Assembly (NCBI GenBank): GCA_035388585.1
Contig: DAOOQE010000004.1
Location: 1-64,000, forward strand
Source: CAG-492 sp035388585
GTDB taxonomy: Bacteria; Bacillota; Clostridia; TANB77; CAG-508
Reading direction: 5' to 3'
Length of the DNA: 64,000 nucleotides
Shown here piece by piece: positions 45,772 through 55,712 of this stretch (within the stretch, counting starts at the first letter, position 1; every line of letters begins with the position of its first letter). A program made the position numbers and the translations under genes. The notes under the pieces are model-generated. The model ran no database searches. It worked only from the letters and a program-made list of their open reading frames with translations, and was not told where the DNA came from.

Positions 45772-45972
45772 GATAATTTCGAATATATTTTTTATTTTTG
45801 AAATATAATATAAAGATTATTTAAATATTTGCAAATAATGAAATTTTTTATAGACCTGCTTATAAAAAAATTAGATATAAATCATCACAATGTTATTCTT
45901 GATACTCCAGAATTAGCTTAATTATTGTTAGCAATTAAATTCCTTGCCATATCACATGATCATTTATTTTTT
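45772..45972. other. Spacer between rpmF promoter and ppdK terminator
   Basis: Mostly featureless AT-rich sequence. On the plus strand 45838-45921 is an open frame of 27 codons (MKFFIDLLIKKLD, ending NVILDTPELA) without a ribosome site. Its composition looks more like the tail of a real protein than random sequence, so it may be another coding scrap. I cannot name the source. Confidence 0.35.
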
Positions 45973-46015
45973 AAAGATTTAGTTTAATTATTGTTAGAAA
46001 TCAAACTAAATCTTT
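45973..46015 (-). terminator. Hairpin after ppdK
   Basis: AAAGATTTAGTTT pairs perfectly with AAACTAAATCTTT over a 17-base loop, 14 bases beyond the ppdK stop codon. Confidence 0.68.
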
Positions 46016-46028
46016 TTAAGAATATCTA

Positions 46029-48668
46029 TTAAATTTTTTTAGAAAATTTTATAGTTGCTTGTGCTGCAGCTATTCTTGCAACAGGCACTCTGAATGGAGA
46101 ACAAGATACATATGTAAGTCCTATTTTATGACAAAAATCTATTGTTTCTGGATTACCACCATGTTCACCACAAATTCCCAATTCAATATTAGGCCTTTGT
46201 TTTTTTCCTAATTTAACAGCCATTTCAACTAGTTTACCAACACCTTTTTCATCAATCTGAATAAATAAATCATGATTATAAATTTTTTTGTCATAATAAT
46301 CCTGTAAAAATTTACCAGAATCATCTCTACTAAAACCAAATGTCATCTGTGTTAAATCATTTGTTCCAAATGAGAAAAATTCTGCTTCTTTTGCAATCTC
46401 ATCAGCAATTAAGCAAGCTCTTGGAATTTCAATCATTGTACCTATTTTGTATTCTATTTTAACATTATATTTATTTAATATTTTTTCAGCCTCTTCGATT
46501 ATTATATTTTTTACAAATTTTAATTCATTAGAATCACCAATTAAAGGAATCATAATTTCTGGTTTTACTTTTCTACCTTTTTTAGATACATTTATTGCTG
46601 CTTCTATTATAGCTCTAGTTTGCATTTTAGCAATTTCAGGATATGTTATATCTAGTCTACACCCTCTGTGTCCCATCATAGGGTTAAACTCATGTAAATC
46701 TATTACAACTTTTTTTAGTTCATCAAATGTTATATTCATATCTTTTGATAACTGACTAATTTCTTCATCATTATGTGGCAAAAACTCATGTAATGGTGGA
46801 TCTAGCAATCTTATTGTTACATGGTAACCTTCCATTGTTTCATATAATTTTTCAAAATCTATTCTTTGTATTGGTAGTATTTTTTCTAATGCTTGTTCTC
46901 TTTGTTTTGCTGTTTTAGAAACTATCATTTCTCTAATTGCTTTTATTCGTTTTGAATCAAAAAACATATGCTCTGTTCTACATAAACCAATTCCTTGAGC
47001 ACCAAATTCCAATGCTTGTTTTGCATCTTTTTCATTATCTGCATTTGCTCGTACTTGTAGTTTTTTTATATCATCTGCCCAAGATAATACCTTTGCAAAA
47101 TCTCCTGTTATAGATGCAGGAACAGTATCAATTTTCCCAAAATAAACATCTCCTGTAGAACCATCTAATGAAATAAAATCACCTTCTTTTAACTCGATTT
47201 TGTTTTCATTTTCCTTTTCCACTGTTAATGTTTTTTTTTCTTCGTCAATACTTATTTCACTACATCCTGAAATACAACATTTTCCCATTCCTCTTGCTAC
47301 AACAGCAGCATGTGATGTCATTCCTCCCCTTACTGTTAGAATTCCATTACATATTAACATTCCTTCAATATCTTCTGGAGAAGTTTCTAATCTTACTAAT
47401 ATTAATTCCTTCTCATTATTTTTTATTAATTCTTTTGCCCTATCAGCAGAAAAAACTATTTTACCAAAACTTGCTCCAGGTGATGCTGGCAATCCTTTCA
47501 CTATTTTTTTTGCATTTTTTAAACTTTTAGGTTCAAATCTTGGATGTAATAATTGTTCTATTTGATTTGGCATAATTCTCATTATAGCTTCAGATTTATT
47601 AATCATTTTTTCTTCTACCATATCAACAGCAATTTTCAAACTCGCTTCCGCTGTTCTTTTTGCATTTCTTGTTTGCAATATATATAGCTTTCCATGTTCT
47701 ATAGTAAATTCCATATCTTGAACATCTCTATAGTGTTTCTCAAGTTTTTTTGCATATTTTATAAATTTTTCATATGATTTCTCATCAAATTCTTTAAGTT
47801 GTTCTAAGGATTCTGGAGTTCTTATTCCAGCTACAACATCTTCTCCTTGTGCATTAATTAAAAATTCGCCAAAAACTTTATTTTCGCCGGTAGATGGGCT
47901 ACGAGAAAAAGCTACACCCGTTCCGCAATCATTACCCATATTTCCAAAAACCATTTGTTGAATATTAACTGCTGTTCCCCAATCGTCAGGTATATTATTA
48001 ATCTTTCTATATGTTATAGCTCTCGAATTATTCCAAGATTTAAATACTGCTTCAACTGCTTGTAATAATTGTTTTTTAGGGTCTTGGATAAAATCTTCAT
48101 TTGTTTCATTTTTATAAATAATTTTAAATATATTAACTAAATCTAACAAATCATTTTCATCCAATTCTGTGTCTTGTTTTATATTTTTTTCTATTTTTTT
48201 ATTTTCAATCGCCTTCTCAAATAGATTACTAGAAATTCCTTTTACAACATCACTGTACATTTGTATAAATCTTCTATAACTGTCATATGCAAATCTCTTG
48301 TTTTTTACGGCAATAATGTTTGCTACCTCATCATTTATCCCTAAATTCAATATAGAATCCATCATTCCAGGCATAGATGCTCTTGCACCAGATCTTATTG
48401 AAATTAATAACGGTTTTTTATTATCACCTAATTTTTTTCCTGTTTGCTCTTCTAATTTTTCTAAAGAACTATATATTTGTTTTTCTAAATTTTTTGAAAG
48501 TTTTTTTCCATCAGAATAATATTTTACACATGCTTGTGTAGTAATAATAAAGCCAGGTGGCACCGGCATTCCTAAATTTGTCATTTCAGACAAATTTGCG
48601 CCTTTACCACCTAGCAAATGAGACATTTGTGCATTTCCTTCATTAAATAGATAAACCAATTTTTTCAT
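46029..48668 (-). CDS. ppdK: Pyruvate, phosphate dikinase
   Basis: PPDK interconverts pyruvate, ATP and phosphate with phosphoenolpyruvate, AMP and pyrophosphate. The 879-residue protein has the nucleotide-binding N-terminal domain (GGKGANLSEMTNLG), the phosphohistidine domain with GGMTSHAAVVARGMGK, and the PEP-binding barrel ending in GICGEHGGNPETIDFC. The length is normal. AGGAGG precedes the start. In anaerobes it often works in the glycolytic direction in place of, or beside, pyruvate kinase. Confidence 0.98.
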   Translation of the reverse strand: MKKLVYLFNEGNAQMSHLLGGKGANLSEMTNLGMPVPPGFIITTQACVKYYSDGKKLSKNLEKQIYSSLEKLEEQTGKKLGDNKKPLLISIRSGARASMPGMMDSILNLGINDEVANIIAVKNKRFAYDSYRRFIQMYSDVVKGISSNLFEKAIENKKIEKNIKQDTELDENDLLDLVNIFKIIYKNETNEDFIQDPKKQLLQAVEAVFKSWNNSRAITYRKINNIPDDWGTAVNIQQMVFGNMGNDCGTGVAFSRSPSTGENKVFGEFLINAQGEDVVAGIRTPESLEQLKEFDEKSYEKFIKYAKKLEKHYRDVQDMEFTIEHGKLYILQTRNAKRTAEASLKIAVDMVEEKMINKSEAIMRIMPNQIEQLLHPRFEPKSLKNAKKIVKGLPASPGASFGKIVFSADRAKELIKNNEKELILVRLETSPEDIEGMLICNGILTVRGGMTSHAAVVARGMGKCCISGCSEISIDEEKKTLTVEKENENKIELKEGDFISLDGSTGDVYFGKIDTVPASITGDFAKVLSWADDIKKLQVRANADNEKDAKQALEFGAQGIGLCRTEHMFFDSKRIKAIREMIVSKTAKQREQALEKILPIQRIDFEKLYETMEGYHVTIRLLDPPLHEFLPHNDEEISQLSKDMNITFDELKKVVIDLHEFNPMMGHRGCRLDITYPEIAKMQTRAIIEAAINVSKKGRKVKPEIMIPLIGDSNELKFVKNIIIEEAEKILNKYNVKIEYKIGTMIEIPRACLIADEIAKEAEFFSFGTNDLTQMTFGFSRDDSGKFLQDYYDKKIYNHDLFIQIDEKGVGKLVEMAVKLGKKQRPNIELGICGEHGGNPETIDFCHKIGLTYVSCSPFRVPVARIAAAQATIKFSKKI

Positions 48669-48749
48669 TGTTTATTCCTCCTCATCTTTTGTACAAACCA
48701 TTGTTATTAAATATTTTTCTGTAATAGAATTTAATAATTTATTTCTATT

Positions 48750-48930
48750 TCATTTTTTATATTTAAACTAAATTATAAAACAATTTTTTATTTTATTTTT
48801 TATGTTTAGATTAAATTATAAATAAATTTTCTATTTTTTTTATGTTTAGATTAAATTATAAATCAATTTAATTTTTGATTTTTTATATTTAAATTTAATT
48901 ATAAATCAATTTAATATTGTATTTTTTAGT
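48750..48930. repeat. Degenerate tandem repeat between glyS and ppdK
   Basis: About four copies of a 40-45-bp AT-only unit with the core TTTTTTATGTTTAGATTAAA and TTATAAA lie in the 311-base spacer. No gene or clear RNA structure is visible in the rest of it. Confidence 0.7.
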
Positions 48931-48979
48931 GTTAATTTTATTAATCTAAAGTTTTTTAAATTATTTTTAAAATTAAATA

Positions 48980-50362
48980 TTAAAATTGAATTTTAGAATC
49001 TATCCATTTTTCTAATTCATTTATTGGAACTCTTACTTGTTCCATCGTGTCTCTATCTCTAATTGTAACTTGTTCATCTTCTAATGTATCAAAATCAACA
49101 GTTACACAATATGGTGTTCCTATTTCGTCTTCTCTTCTGTATCTTTTCCCTATACTTCCAGATTCATCATAATCACACATAAATTTTTTAGAAAGTTTAT
49201 TATATATTTCTTCTGCTTTTTCACTTAATTTTTTTGACAATGGTAATACTGCAACTTTAAATGGTGCAATAGCAGGATGTAAATGTAATACTGTTCTAGT
49301 ATCTCCCTGTTCAATTTCCTGTTCCTCATAACTATTACATAAAAAAGCAAGAATAGCTCTATCACATCCTAATGATGGTTCTATACAATATGGTACATAT
49401 TTTTCATTTGTTTCTGGATCCAAATATGATAAATCTTGTTTTGAACTTTCCATATGTCTTTTTAAATCATAATCTGTTCTATCAGCAATTCCCCATAACT
49501 CTCCCCATCCGAAAGGGAATCTAAACTCTATATCAGTTGTAGCCTTACTGTAAAAAGATAATTCTTCTTTACTATGATCTCTAAGTCTCATATTTTCTTG
49601 TTTCATGCCTAAATCTAACAACCAATTTTTACAAAAATTTCTCCAATATTCAAACCATTCTAAATCTGTATTTGGTTTACAAAAAAATTCAAGCTCCATT
49701 TGCTCGAATTCACGAGTTCTAAATGTAAAATTTCCTGGTGTTATCTCATTTCTAAAAGCCTTTCCAATTTGAGCAATCCCCATAGGCATTTTTTTTCTTG
49801 TTGTTCTTAATACATTTTTAAAATTTACAAATATACCTTGTGCTGTTTCAGGTCTTAAGTATATTGTTGAAGTTGTATCTTCTGTTACTCCCTGAGATGT
49901 TTTAAACATTAAATTAAATTTTCTAATTTCTGTAAAGTTCTGTTTACCACAATTTGGACAAATTATATTGTTATCCTTAATATAATTAATCATTTTTTCA
50001 TCAGACCATCCATCAACTACTTCTTCGCAATTATTTTCATGCATCCATTCTTCAATTAATTTGTCTGCTCTATGTCTTGTTTTACACTCTTTACAATCCA
50101 TTAAAGGATCACTAAACCCTCCTACATGACCTGTTGCTATCCATGTTTGAGGATTCATAAATATTGCTGCATCTAGTCCAACATTATATTTATTTTCTTG
50201 AACAAATTTTTTCATCCAAGCTTTTTTTACATTGTTTTTTAATTCTACACCCAATGGTCCATAATCCCATGTATTTGAAAGACCACCATATATTTCTGAA
50301 CCTGGAAATATTATTCCTCTGTTTTTACATAATGCTACTATTTTTTCCATACTATATGACAT
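48980..50362 (-). CDS. glyS: Glycyl-tRNA synthetase (single-chain, class II)
   Basis: A 460-residue homodimer-type GlyRS, not the alpha/beta form. Class II motifs are visible: the N-terminal block [24 protein letters not shown], a zinc-like cluster (CKEC ... CPNC), motif 2 in [19 protein letters not shown] and motif 3 in [14 protein letters not shown]. The start at 50362 follows AGGAG; upstream in-frame codons overlap the promoter. No T-box precedes it. Confidence 0.96.
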   Translation of the reverse strand: MSYSMEKIVALCKNRGIIFPGSEIYGGLSNTWDYGPLGVELKNNVKKAWMKKFVQENKYNVGLDAAIFMNPQTWIATGHVGGFSDPLMDCKECKTRHRADKLIEEWMHENNCEEVVDGWSDEKMINYIKDNNIICPNCGKQNFTEIRKFNLMFKTSQGVTEDTTSTIYLRPETAQGIFVNFKNVLRTTRKKMPMGIAQIGKAFRNEITPGNFTFRTREFEQMELEFFCKPNTDLEWFEYWRNFCKNWLLDLGMKQENMRLRDHSKEELSFYSKATTDIEFRFPFGWGELWGIADRTDYDLKRHMESSKQDLSYLDPETNEKYVPYCIEPSLGCDRAILAFLCNSYEEQEIEQGDTRTVLHLHPAIAPFKVAVLPLSKKLSEKAEEIYNKLSKKFMCDYDESGSIGKRYRREDEIGTPYCVTVDFDTLEDEQVTIRDRDTMEQVRVPINELEKWIDSKIQF

Positions 50363-50394
50363 ATTATTATCTCCTTTGTTATGATTTTGTAGTA

Positions 50395-50423
50395 ATTTTA
50401 TCAATTTTACCCATAAAAGTCAA
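50395..50423 (-). promoter_or_regulatory. Predicted sigma-A promoter of glyS
   Basis: On the minus strand TTGACT and TAAAAT are separated by 17 bases, giving a leader of about 25 bases. Confidence 0.7.
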
Positions 50424-50495
50424 TTATAAAGCTATATAATTAGAACTTTTTATACTTATGTTTACTCAATTTACTATATTTGAAACTATGTAACC

Positions 50496-50561
50496 TGTGG
50501 ATAAAGTGGATAAGTCTGTGAATAACTGATATTACTTAAGTTTAAATATGAGTTATTCACA
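50496..50561. promoter_or_regulatory. Cluster of DnaA boxes
   Basis: Three exact matches to TTATNCACA lie within 66 bases: 50496-50504 (TTATCCACA, minus strand), 50517-50525 (TTATTCACA, minus strand) and 50553-50561 (TTATTCACA, plus strand). A fourth site with one mismatch is at 50505-50513. They sit about 75 bases upstream of the glyS promoter. The following 270 bases up to the next gene are very AT-rich, including a run of ATATTTA-type repeats at about 50629-50660. Confidence 0.72.
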
Positions 50562-50831
50562 TCATTTATTATATTAACTATTTTATGAAAACTTTACTTT
50601 TTTTTATGTTTTTTATGTGTACTTTAATATAATATTTAATATTTAATATTTAATATTATATTTGTTTTTACAAAATATATTTTTCAAAAACCTTATATAC
50701 ACTAATAAAATTTTTTCTAAATATCTTTTTAAAATATCATTTACAAACTAAACTAGCAAAAAATTCTTTTAAAATAAATTATTAAAATAATATTTGCAAA
50801 CCATATTTTTAATCTAATTTTTATAAAAAAG

Positions 50832-51125
50832 CTATTTTACAAAATAATAAATCAATAAACTTAATTCTATTATAAGTATAATTGGAAATCCAATTGTAAA
50901 ATATTTTTTTTTGGTTTTATGCCTTAAAAAATATATACCTAATATTCCTCCAATTCCTCCTCCAAGTAAAACACTAAAAAACAAAGTGCTCTCCTTAATC
51001 CTCCACTGATTTTTTATTGAACGATTTTTATCTATTGCCATTAATAAAAATGTAAATAGATTTATAATTATTATATATATTAGTATATTTTTTATTGATA
51101 ATAATGAAATCATGTTATTATTCAT
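50832..51125 (-). CDS. DUF1294 family membrane protein
   Basis: A 97-residue protein with three hydrophobic segments and the family pattern AIDKNRSIKNQWRIKESTL, GGGIGGILGIYFLRHKTKK and a final membrane helix. The function of the family is unknown. AAAGGA precedes the ATG. It lies downstream of polC on the same strand, separated by the repeat at 51165-51308. Confidence 0.85.
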   Translation of the reverse strand: MNNNMISLLSIKNILIYIIIINLFTFLLMAIDKNRSIKNQWRIKESTLFFSVLLGGGIGGILGIYFLRHKTKKKYFTIGFPIILIIELSLLIYYFVK

Positions 51126-51164
51126 ATATTTTTTCCTTTCGCTCTTAACAAATGTTAAAATAAA

Positions 51165-51308
51165 TTAAGTTAATTACTTTGGGCTTGAATTATTATTTGT
51201 TCATCTAACTTATTACTAAAATATACTAAGTTGATTACTTTGGGCTTGAATTATTATTTCTTCATCTAACTTATTTATTATTAAAATAAACTAAGTTGAT
51301 TACTTTGG
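51165..51308. repeat. Tandem copies of the 3' end of polC
   Basis: The stretch that encodes the PolC end SNQLSLF plus the stop codon (core CTAAGTTGATTACTTTGG on the plus strand, 51291-51308) recurs at 51226-51243. It recurs again with two changes at 51165-51182. The segments between are also similar, giving units of 61-65 bp. Only the first copy is inside the gene. Confidence 0.9.
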
Positions 51309-54300
51309 CTCATTCCTTCAAGAACACCAGCCATTTTTAAAGTTTCTAAACCAACTTTACCAATTTTAGCTCTAATCTTTAAATCATCTATAGACATAAA
51401 CCTTCCATCAATTCTTGCTTTAATTATATTTTCTGCATCAACCTGTCCAAATCCTGGAATAGAAGACAATGGAGGTCTTATACCATCTTGTTCCATTATA
51501 AAATTAATTGAGTTTGACTTGTACAAATCTATTGGAAGAAAACTAATACCTCTTTCATACATCTCTAGAACTAATTCCAGAACAGGATACATTTCTTGTT
51601 CTTTATTTGAAGCTGTATTTCCTGCAAGCTCAATCTCCTTCATTTTATTTTTAACTCTATCTTTTCCATGACACATTATTTCACTATCAAATTGTTTAGC
51701 TCTAATCGAAAAATATGCAGTATAATATGCAGAAGGAATATGAACCTTAAACCAAGCAATTCTAAATGCCATCATTACATATGCTGCAGCATGAGCTTTT
51801 GGGAACATGTATTTAATTGTTTCACAAGATTTTATATACCAATCTGGGATTTCATATTCCTTCATTAATGTTTTAAATTCTTCCCATTTATCAGGAATTT
51901 TAAGTGCCAAACCTTTACGAACCAATTCCATAATTTTAAATGCTGGCTTAGGTGGTAATCCTTTTTTTATTAAATAAATCATAATATCATCTCTACAACA
52001 AATAGCATTATCAAGTGTAACAGTTCCTGCATTTATTAAATCCTGGGCATTATTAAGCCATACATCTGTTCCATGAGATAAACCAGAAATACGTATTAGT
52101 TCTTCAAAGGTTTTAGGTTTTGTGTCCATTAACATTCCTTTTACAAATTTTGTACCAAACTCTGGTACACCATTACTTCCAATTTCAGATTTAATTTGTT
52201 CTGGTTTTAAACCCAGTGCTTCTGTAGAAGAAAATATAGACATTGTTTTTTTATCATCTAATGGAATTTTTTTAGGATCTACACCTGTAATATCTTGAAG
52301 CATTCTAATTATAGTAGGATCATCATGTCCTAATATATCTAATTTTAACAAATTTTGATCAATAGAATGATAATCAAAATGTGTTGTAATTATTTCCGAA
52401 TTCGGGTCATCTGCTGGATGTTGTACAGGAGTGAATTCGTAAATTTCTCTTCCTTTTGGAACAACAATTATTCCACCCGGATGTTGTCCTGATGTTCTTT
52501 TTATTCCTGTACATCCTTGAGATAATCTTATAACTTCAGCATTATTAACTGGTACTGACCTTTCTTCATAATACTTTTTAACATACCCAAATGCTGTTTT
52601 ATCTGCAATTGTTCCAACTGTTCCTGCTTTATATGTAGTACCTTTACCAAATATTATTTCTGTATATTTATGTGCTTTAGCTTGATATTCACCTGAGAAA
52701 TTCAGATCTATATCTGGTTCTTTATCACCATCAAAACCAAGAAATGTCTCAAAAGGAATATCCATTCCATCTTTTTCGAATTTATTTCCACACTTTGGGC
52801 AATCTTTATCTGGCAAATCAAAACCATTTTTCAACCCATAATCTGTAAAATCCGAATATTTACAGTTTGGACATCTATAATGAGCAGGTAAAGAATTAAC
52901 CTCAGTAATACCAGTTGTATAAGCCACAAAAGATGATCCAACTGAACCTCTTGATCCAACTAAATATCCATCTTCATTAGATTTCCAAACTAATTTCTGT
53001 GCTATTATATACATAACTGAAAATCCATTTTGAATTATTGAATCTAATTCCTTTTTCATTCGTGCTTCTACTATTTCTGGTAAAGGATTCCCATATAATT
53101 CATAAGCTTTTTCATATGAAATATCTTTTATTGTTTGTTCACAATCTTTTATATAGGGTGGACATTTTTCTGGTGATATAGGACTTATTTTTTCACACAT
53201 ATCAGCTATTTTATTAGTATTTGTAACTACTACTTCATATGCTTTTTCTTTTCCTAAATATTCGAATTCTTTTAGCATCTCCTGTGTTGTACGTAAATAC
53301 AACGGTGCTTGTTCATCTGCGTCTTCATAACCTTGTCCTGCCATTAAAATTCTTCTATATATTTCATCTTGTGGGTCTAAAAAATGAACATCACAGGTCG
53401 CAACAACAACTTTATTTAATTTATCACCTAAATTTACGATCTTTTTATTTATATCCTCAATTGCCTTAACATCTGGTACAGTTTCATTTTTTACTAAAAA
53501 CATATTATTTCCTGTTGGTTGAATTTCCAAATAATCGTAATCTGATGCAATCTCCTCTAACTCTTCATCTGTTTTTCCAGATATAATTGCCTTATATAAT
53601 TCACCAGCTTCACAAGCACTTCCTATAATAAGTCCTTCCGAATATTTTTTATATATTGATTTTAAAACTCTTGGCTTTTTAAAGAAGTAATCTAAATGAG
53701 ATATTGAAATCAATTTATATAAATTTTTTAGTCCAACATAATTTTTAGCAAGTATTACAGCATGATATATTGGAAGTTTTTTATAATCAGCTTGTCCAGA
53801 TATTAATCTATCTACATCATTTAATGTTTTTACACCTTTTTCTTTTAACATATCTAACATTATATTAAATATTTGAACTGTTGTATTTACATCATCTAAA
53901 GCTCTATGAGCAACTTCAACTTTTATACCTAAATTATCCGCTATTATACCTAACTTATATTTTTTAAAATCCGGAAATAAATCTTTAGCAAGTCTTAATG
54001 TATCTATATATGTATTTTTTAATTTAAACCCTAATTTTGTGGCATTATATTTTAAAAATCCCATATCAAAATCTGCATTATGTGCAACAATAACTGAATC
54101 ACCAATAAATTCAATTAATTTTGGCATAACTTTATCTATTGTTTCTGCGTCTTTAACCATTTCATTAGTAATTTTTGTTACTTCAGTAACTTGAGGTGGT
54201 ATTGGTTTTTCTGGATTAACAAAACAAGAGAATTCATCTATTATCTGTCCTTCTTTTATTTTCATTACACCAATTTCTGTTATTTTTTCTGTTCTAAAAG

Positions 54301-55681
54301 AAAACCCTGTTGTTTCCAAATCTAGTACACAATATGTAGTATCTATACTTTGTTTTCTAGGAAATGATACAGCCATATTTTTATCTGGAACCATGTATGC
54401 TTCAACACCATAAATAACTTTTATATCAGGATTATCATAACCCACAACTTTGTGAGCCTCTGGGAAAGATTGAACTACACCATGATCTGTTATTGCAATT
54501 GCTTTCATTCCCCATTTCATTGCTCTTTTTATAATATCTTTTGCAGAATTTATACCATCCATTTGACTCATCTGAGTATGTAAATGAAGCTCAACTCTTT
54601 TTACTTCTGATTCATCTTTTCTTGATTCTTTTTTTACACCCTGAGTTTCTAAAATAATATTTGCTATTATACCTAATTCTTTAGAAAATGGATCGAATTG
54701 AGCTGTACCAGATATTTTTACTCCCGGAGCCTCCTTTAGTCTACACATAATATTTTTTACTTTATCTTTTTCAGCAAAAATTTTGCATGTTATTGTACTT
54801 GTTCCGTCATAAACATCAAAAATAATTAAAACTTTTCCTGTTTTTAATTCTCTAGAATCAATACTTATTATTTGACCATCAACAGAAATCTTTCCACTAT
54901 CAACTGATATATCTATAATTTTAGCTAATGGGTCTTTAATATTAGCACTTCTTCCATATATAATTGGAGAAGGACCTTCTTCCTTACCTTCTTGATTATT
55001 ATTTTCTGATTTATAATCTTCGCTAACAGAATTATTATTTGAATTATTAGAAATATTGTTGGCATTGTTGTTGGAAACATTGTTAGCATTAGATTCTTCT
55101 TCGAACATTTTTTTTGCTTCTTCATTACGTTTTTTAACATCCATAATTGCCTGTTTTTCCAGAAGTTCAACTTGTTCTCTATATGATTTTTCTTTTTCTG
55201 CAGAAAAGCTTTCTGAAAAATTAATTTTATAATTTCTATTATATATATTCTCCAATGTCTGGGAAAAAATTTCTTCCATATTTCTTCCACTTAATATATC
55301 TAAACCTCTATATGCTAATAATAATTCTATTACATTTCCATTAAGTTTAATTTTAGAATCTTTTAATATTGCTTTTGTTAATGGATATTTATAAGTTAAA
55401 TATTTTAAAGTATCCTCCCAAACATTTTCAATATTTAGTTCAATTTCTTTTATGTAATTAATTCTTAAAACTATTTGTTCTAGTTTAAATCTATCTTTTA
55501 AAAATTTTTCAAAATATGCATAATCTCTTACTGCTATAATTTCATTACTAATTATATCTATTTCAAGCTTATTAGTTTTTCTGTATAAATTTATATTTTT
55601 TATTTGAGCGTCTAGCAAATTAGACTGTTCTGTGTAATCACTAAATATGTCTCGTACTGTTTTTTCTGTATTGTCGCTCAT
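51281..55681 (-). CDS. polC: DNA polymerase III subunit alpha, PolC type
   Basis: The main replicative polymerase of low-GC Gram-positives. The 1466-residue protein has an N-terminal domain with an Asn-rich linker near residue 200, an OB fold and a PHP domain (VELHLHTQMSQMDG; AITDHG). The inserted 3'-5' exonuclease (LDLETTGFSFRTEKITEIG; AHNADFDMGF; HRALDDV), the zinc site (CPNC ... CPKC) and the polymerase core (GSRGSVGSSF; EPDIDLNFSG) follow. It ends in QLSLF, a beta-clamp binding motif. The gene lies downstream of rseP, as usual. Confidence 0.98.
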   Translation of the reverse strand: MSDNTEKTVRDIFSDYTEQSNLLDAQIKNINLYRKTNKLEIDIISNEIIAVRDYAYFEKFLKDRFKLEQIVLRINYIKEIELNIENVWEDTLKYLTYKYPLTKAILKDSKIKLNGNVIELLLAYRGLDILSGRNMEEIFSQTLENIYNRNYKINFSESFSAEKEKSYREQVELLEKQAIMDVKKRNEEAKKMFEEESNANNVSNNNANNISNNSNNNSVSEDYKSENNNQEGKEEGPSPIIYGRSANIKDPLAKIIDISVDSGKISVDGQIISIDSRELKTGKVLIIFDVYDGTSTITCKIFAEKDKVKNIMCRLKEAPGVKISGTAQFDPFSKELGIIANIILETQGVKKESRKDESEVKRVELHLHTQMSQMDGINSAKDIIKRAMKWGMKAIAITDHGVVQSFPEAHKVVGYDNPDIKVIYGVEAYMVPDKNMAVSFPRKQSIDTTYCVLDLETTGFSFRTEKITEIGVMKIKEGQIIDEFSCFVNPEKPIPPQVTEVTKITNEMVKDAETIDKVMPKLIEFIGDSVIVAHNADFDMGFLKYNATKLGFKLKNTYIDTLRLAKDLFPDFKKYKLGIIADNLGIKVEVAHRALDDVNTTVQIFNIMLDMLKEKGVKTLNDVDRLISGQADYKKLPIYHAVILAKNYVGLKNLYKLISISHLDYFFKKPRVLKSIYKKYSEGLIIGSACEAGELYKAIISGKTDEELEEIASDYDYLEIQPTGNNMFLVKNETVPDVKAIEDINKKIVNLGDKLNKVVVATCDVHFLDPQDEIYRRILMAGQGYEDADEQAPLYLRTTQEMLKEFEYLGKEKAYEVVVTNTNKIADMCEKISPISPEKCPPYIKDCEQTIKDISYEKAYELYGNPLPEIVEARMKKELDSIIQNGFSVMYIIAQKLVWKSNEDGYLVGSRGSVGSSFVAYTTGITEVNSLPAHYRCPNCKYSDFTDYGLKNGFDLPDKDCPKCGNKFEKDGMDIPFETFLGFDGDKEPDIDLNFSGEYQAKAHKYTEIIFGKGTTYKAGTVGTIADKTAFGYVKKYYEERSVPVNNAEVIRLSQGCTGIKRTSGQHPGGIIVVPKGREIYEFTPVQHPADDPNSEIITTHFDYHSIDQNLLKLDILGHDDPTIIRMLQDITGVDPKKIPLDDKKTMSIFSSTEALGLKPEQIKSEIGSNGVPEFGTKFVKGMLMDTKPKTFEELIRISGLSHGTDVWLNNAQDLINAGTVTLDNAICCRDDIMIYLIKKGLPPKPAFKIMELVRKGLALKIPDKWEEFKTLMKEYEIPDWYIKSCETIKYMFPKAHAAAYVMMAFRIAWFKVHIPSAYYTAYFSIRAKQFDSEIMCHGKDRVKNKMKEIELAGNTASNKEQEMYPVLELVLEMYERGISFLPIDLYKSNSINFIMEQDGIRPPLSSIPGFGQVDAENIIKARIDGRFMSIDDLKIRAKIGKVGLETLKMAGVLEGMSQSNQLSLF

Positions 55682-55712
55682 TTTAATTTTACTTCCTTTC
55701 TTAAAATCTATT

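Noticed and set aside
48669..48979. Possible structured RNA between glyS and ppdK
   Set aside because: The sequence is almost only A and T and consists of degenerate tandem repeats without a stable conserved stem.
50405..50495. T-box in front of glyS
   Set aside because: No GGTACC-type T-box segment or terminator is present; the predicted leader is only about 25 bases.
50496..50831. DnaA-box cluster plus AT-rich stretch as the chromosome origin
   Set aside because: No dnaA, dnaN, rpmH or gene-strand switch is present; it is kept as a DnaA-binding cluster only.
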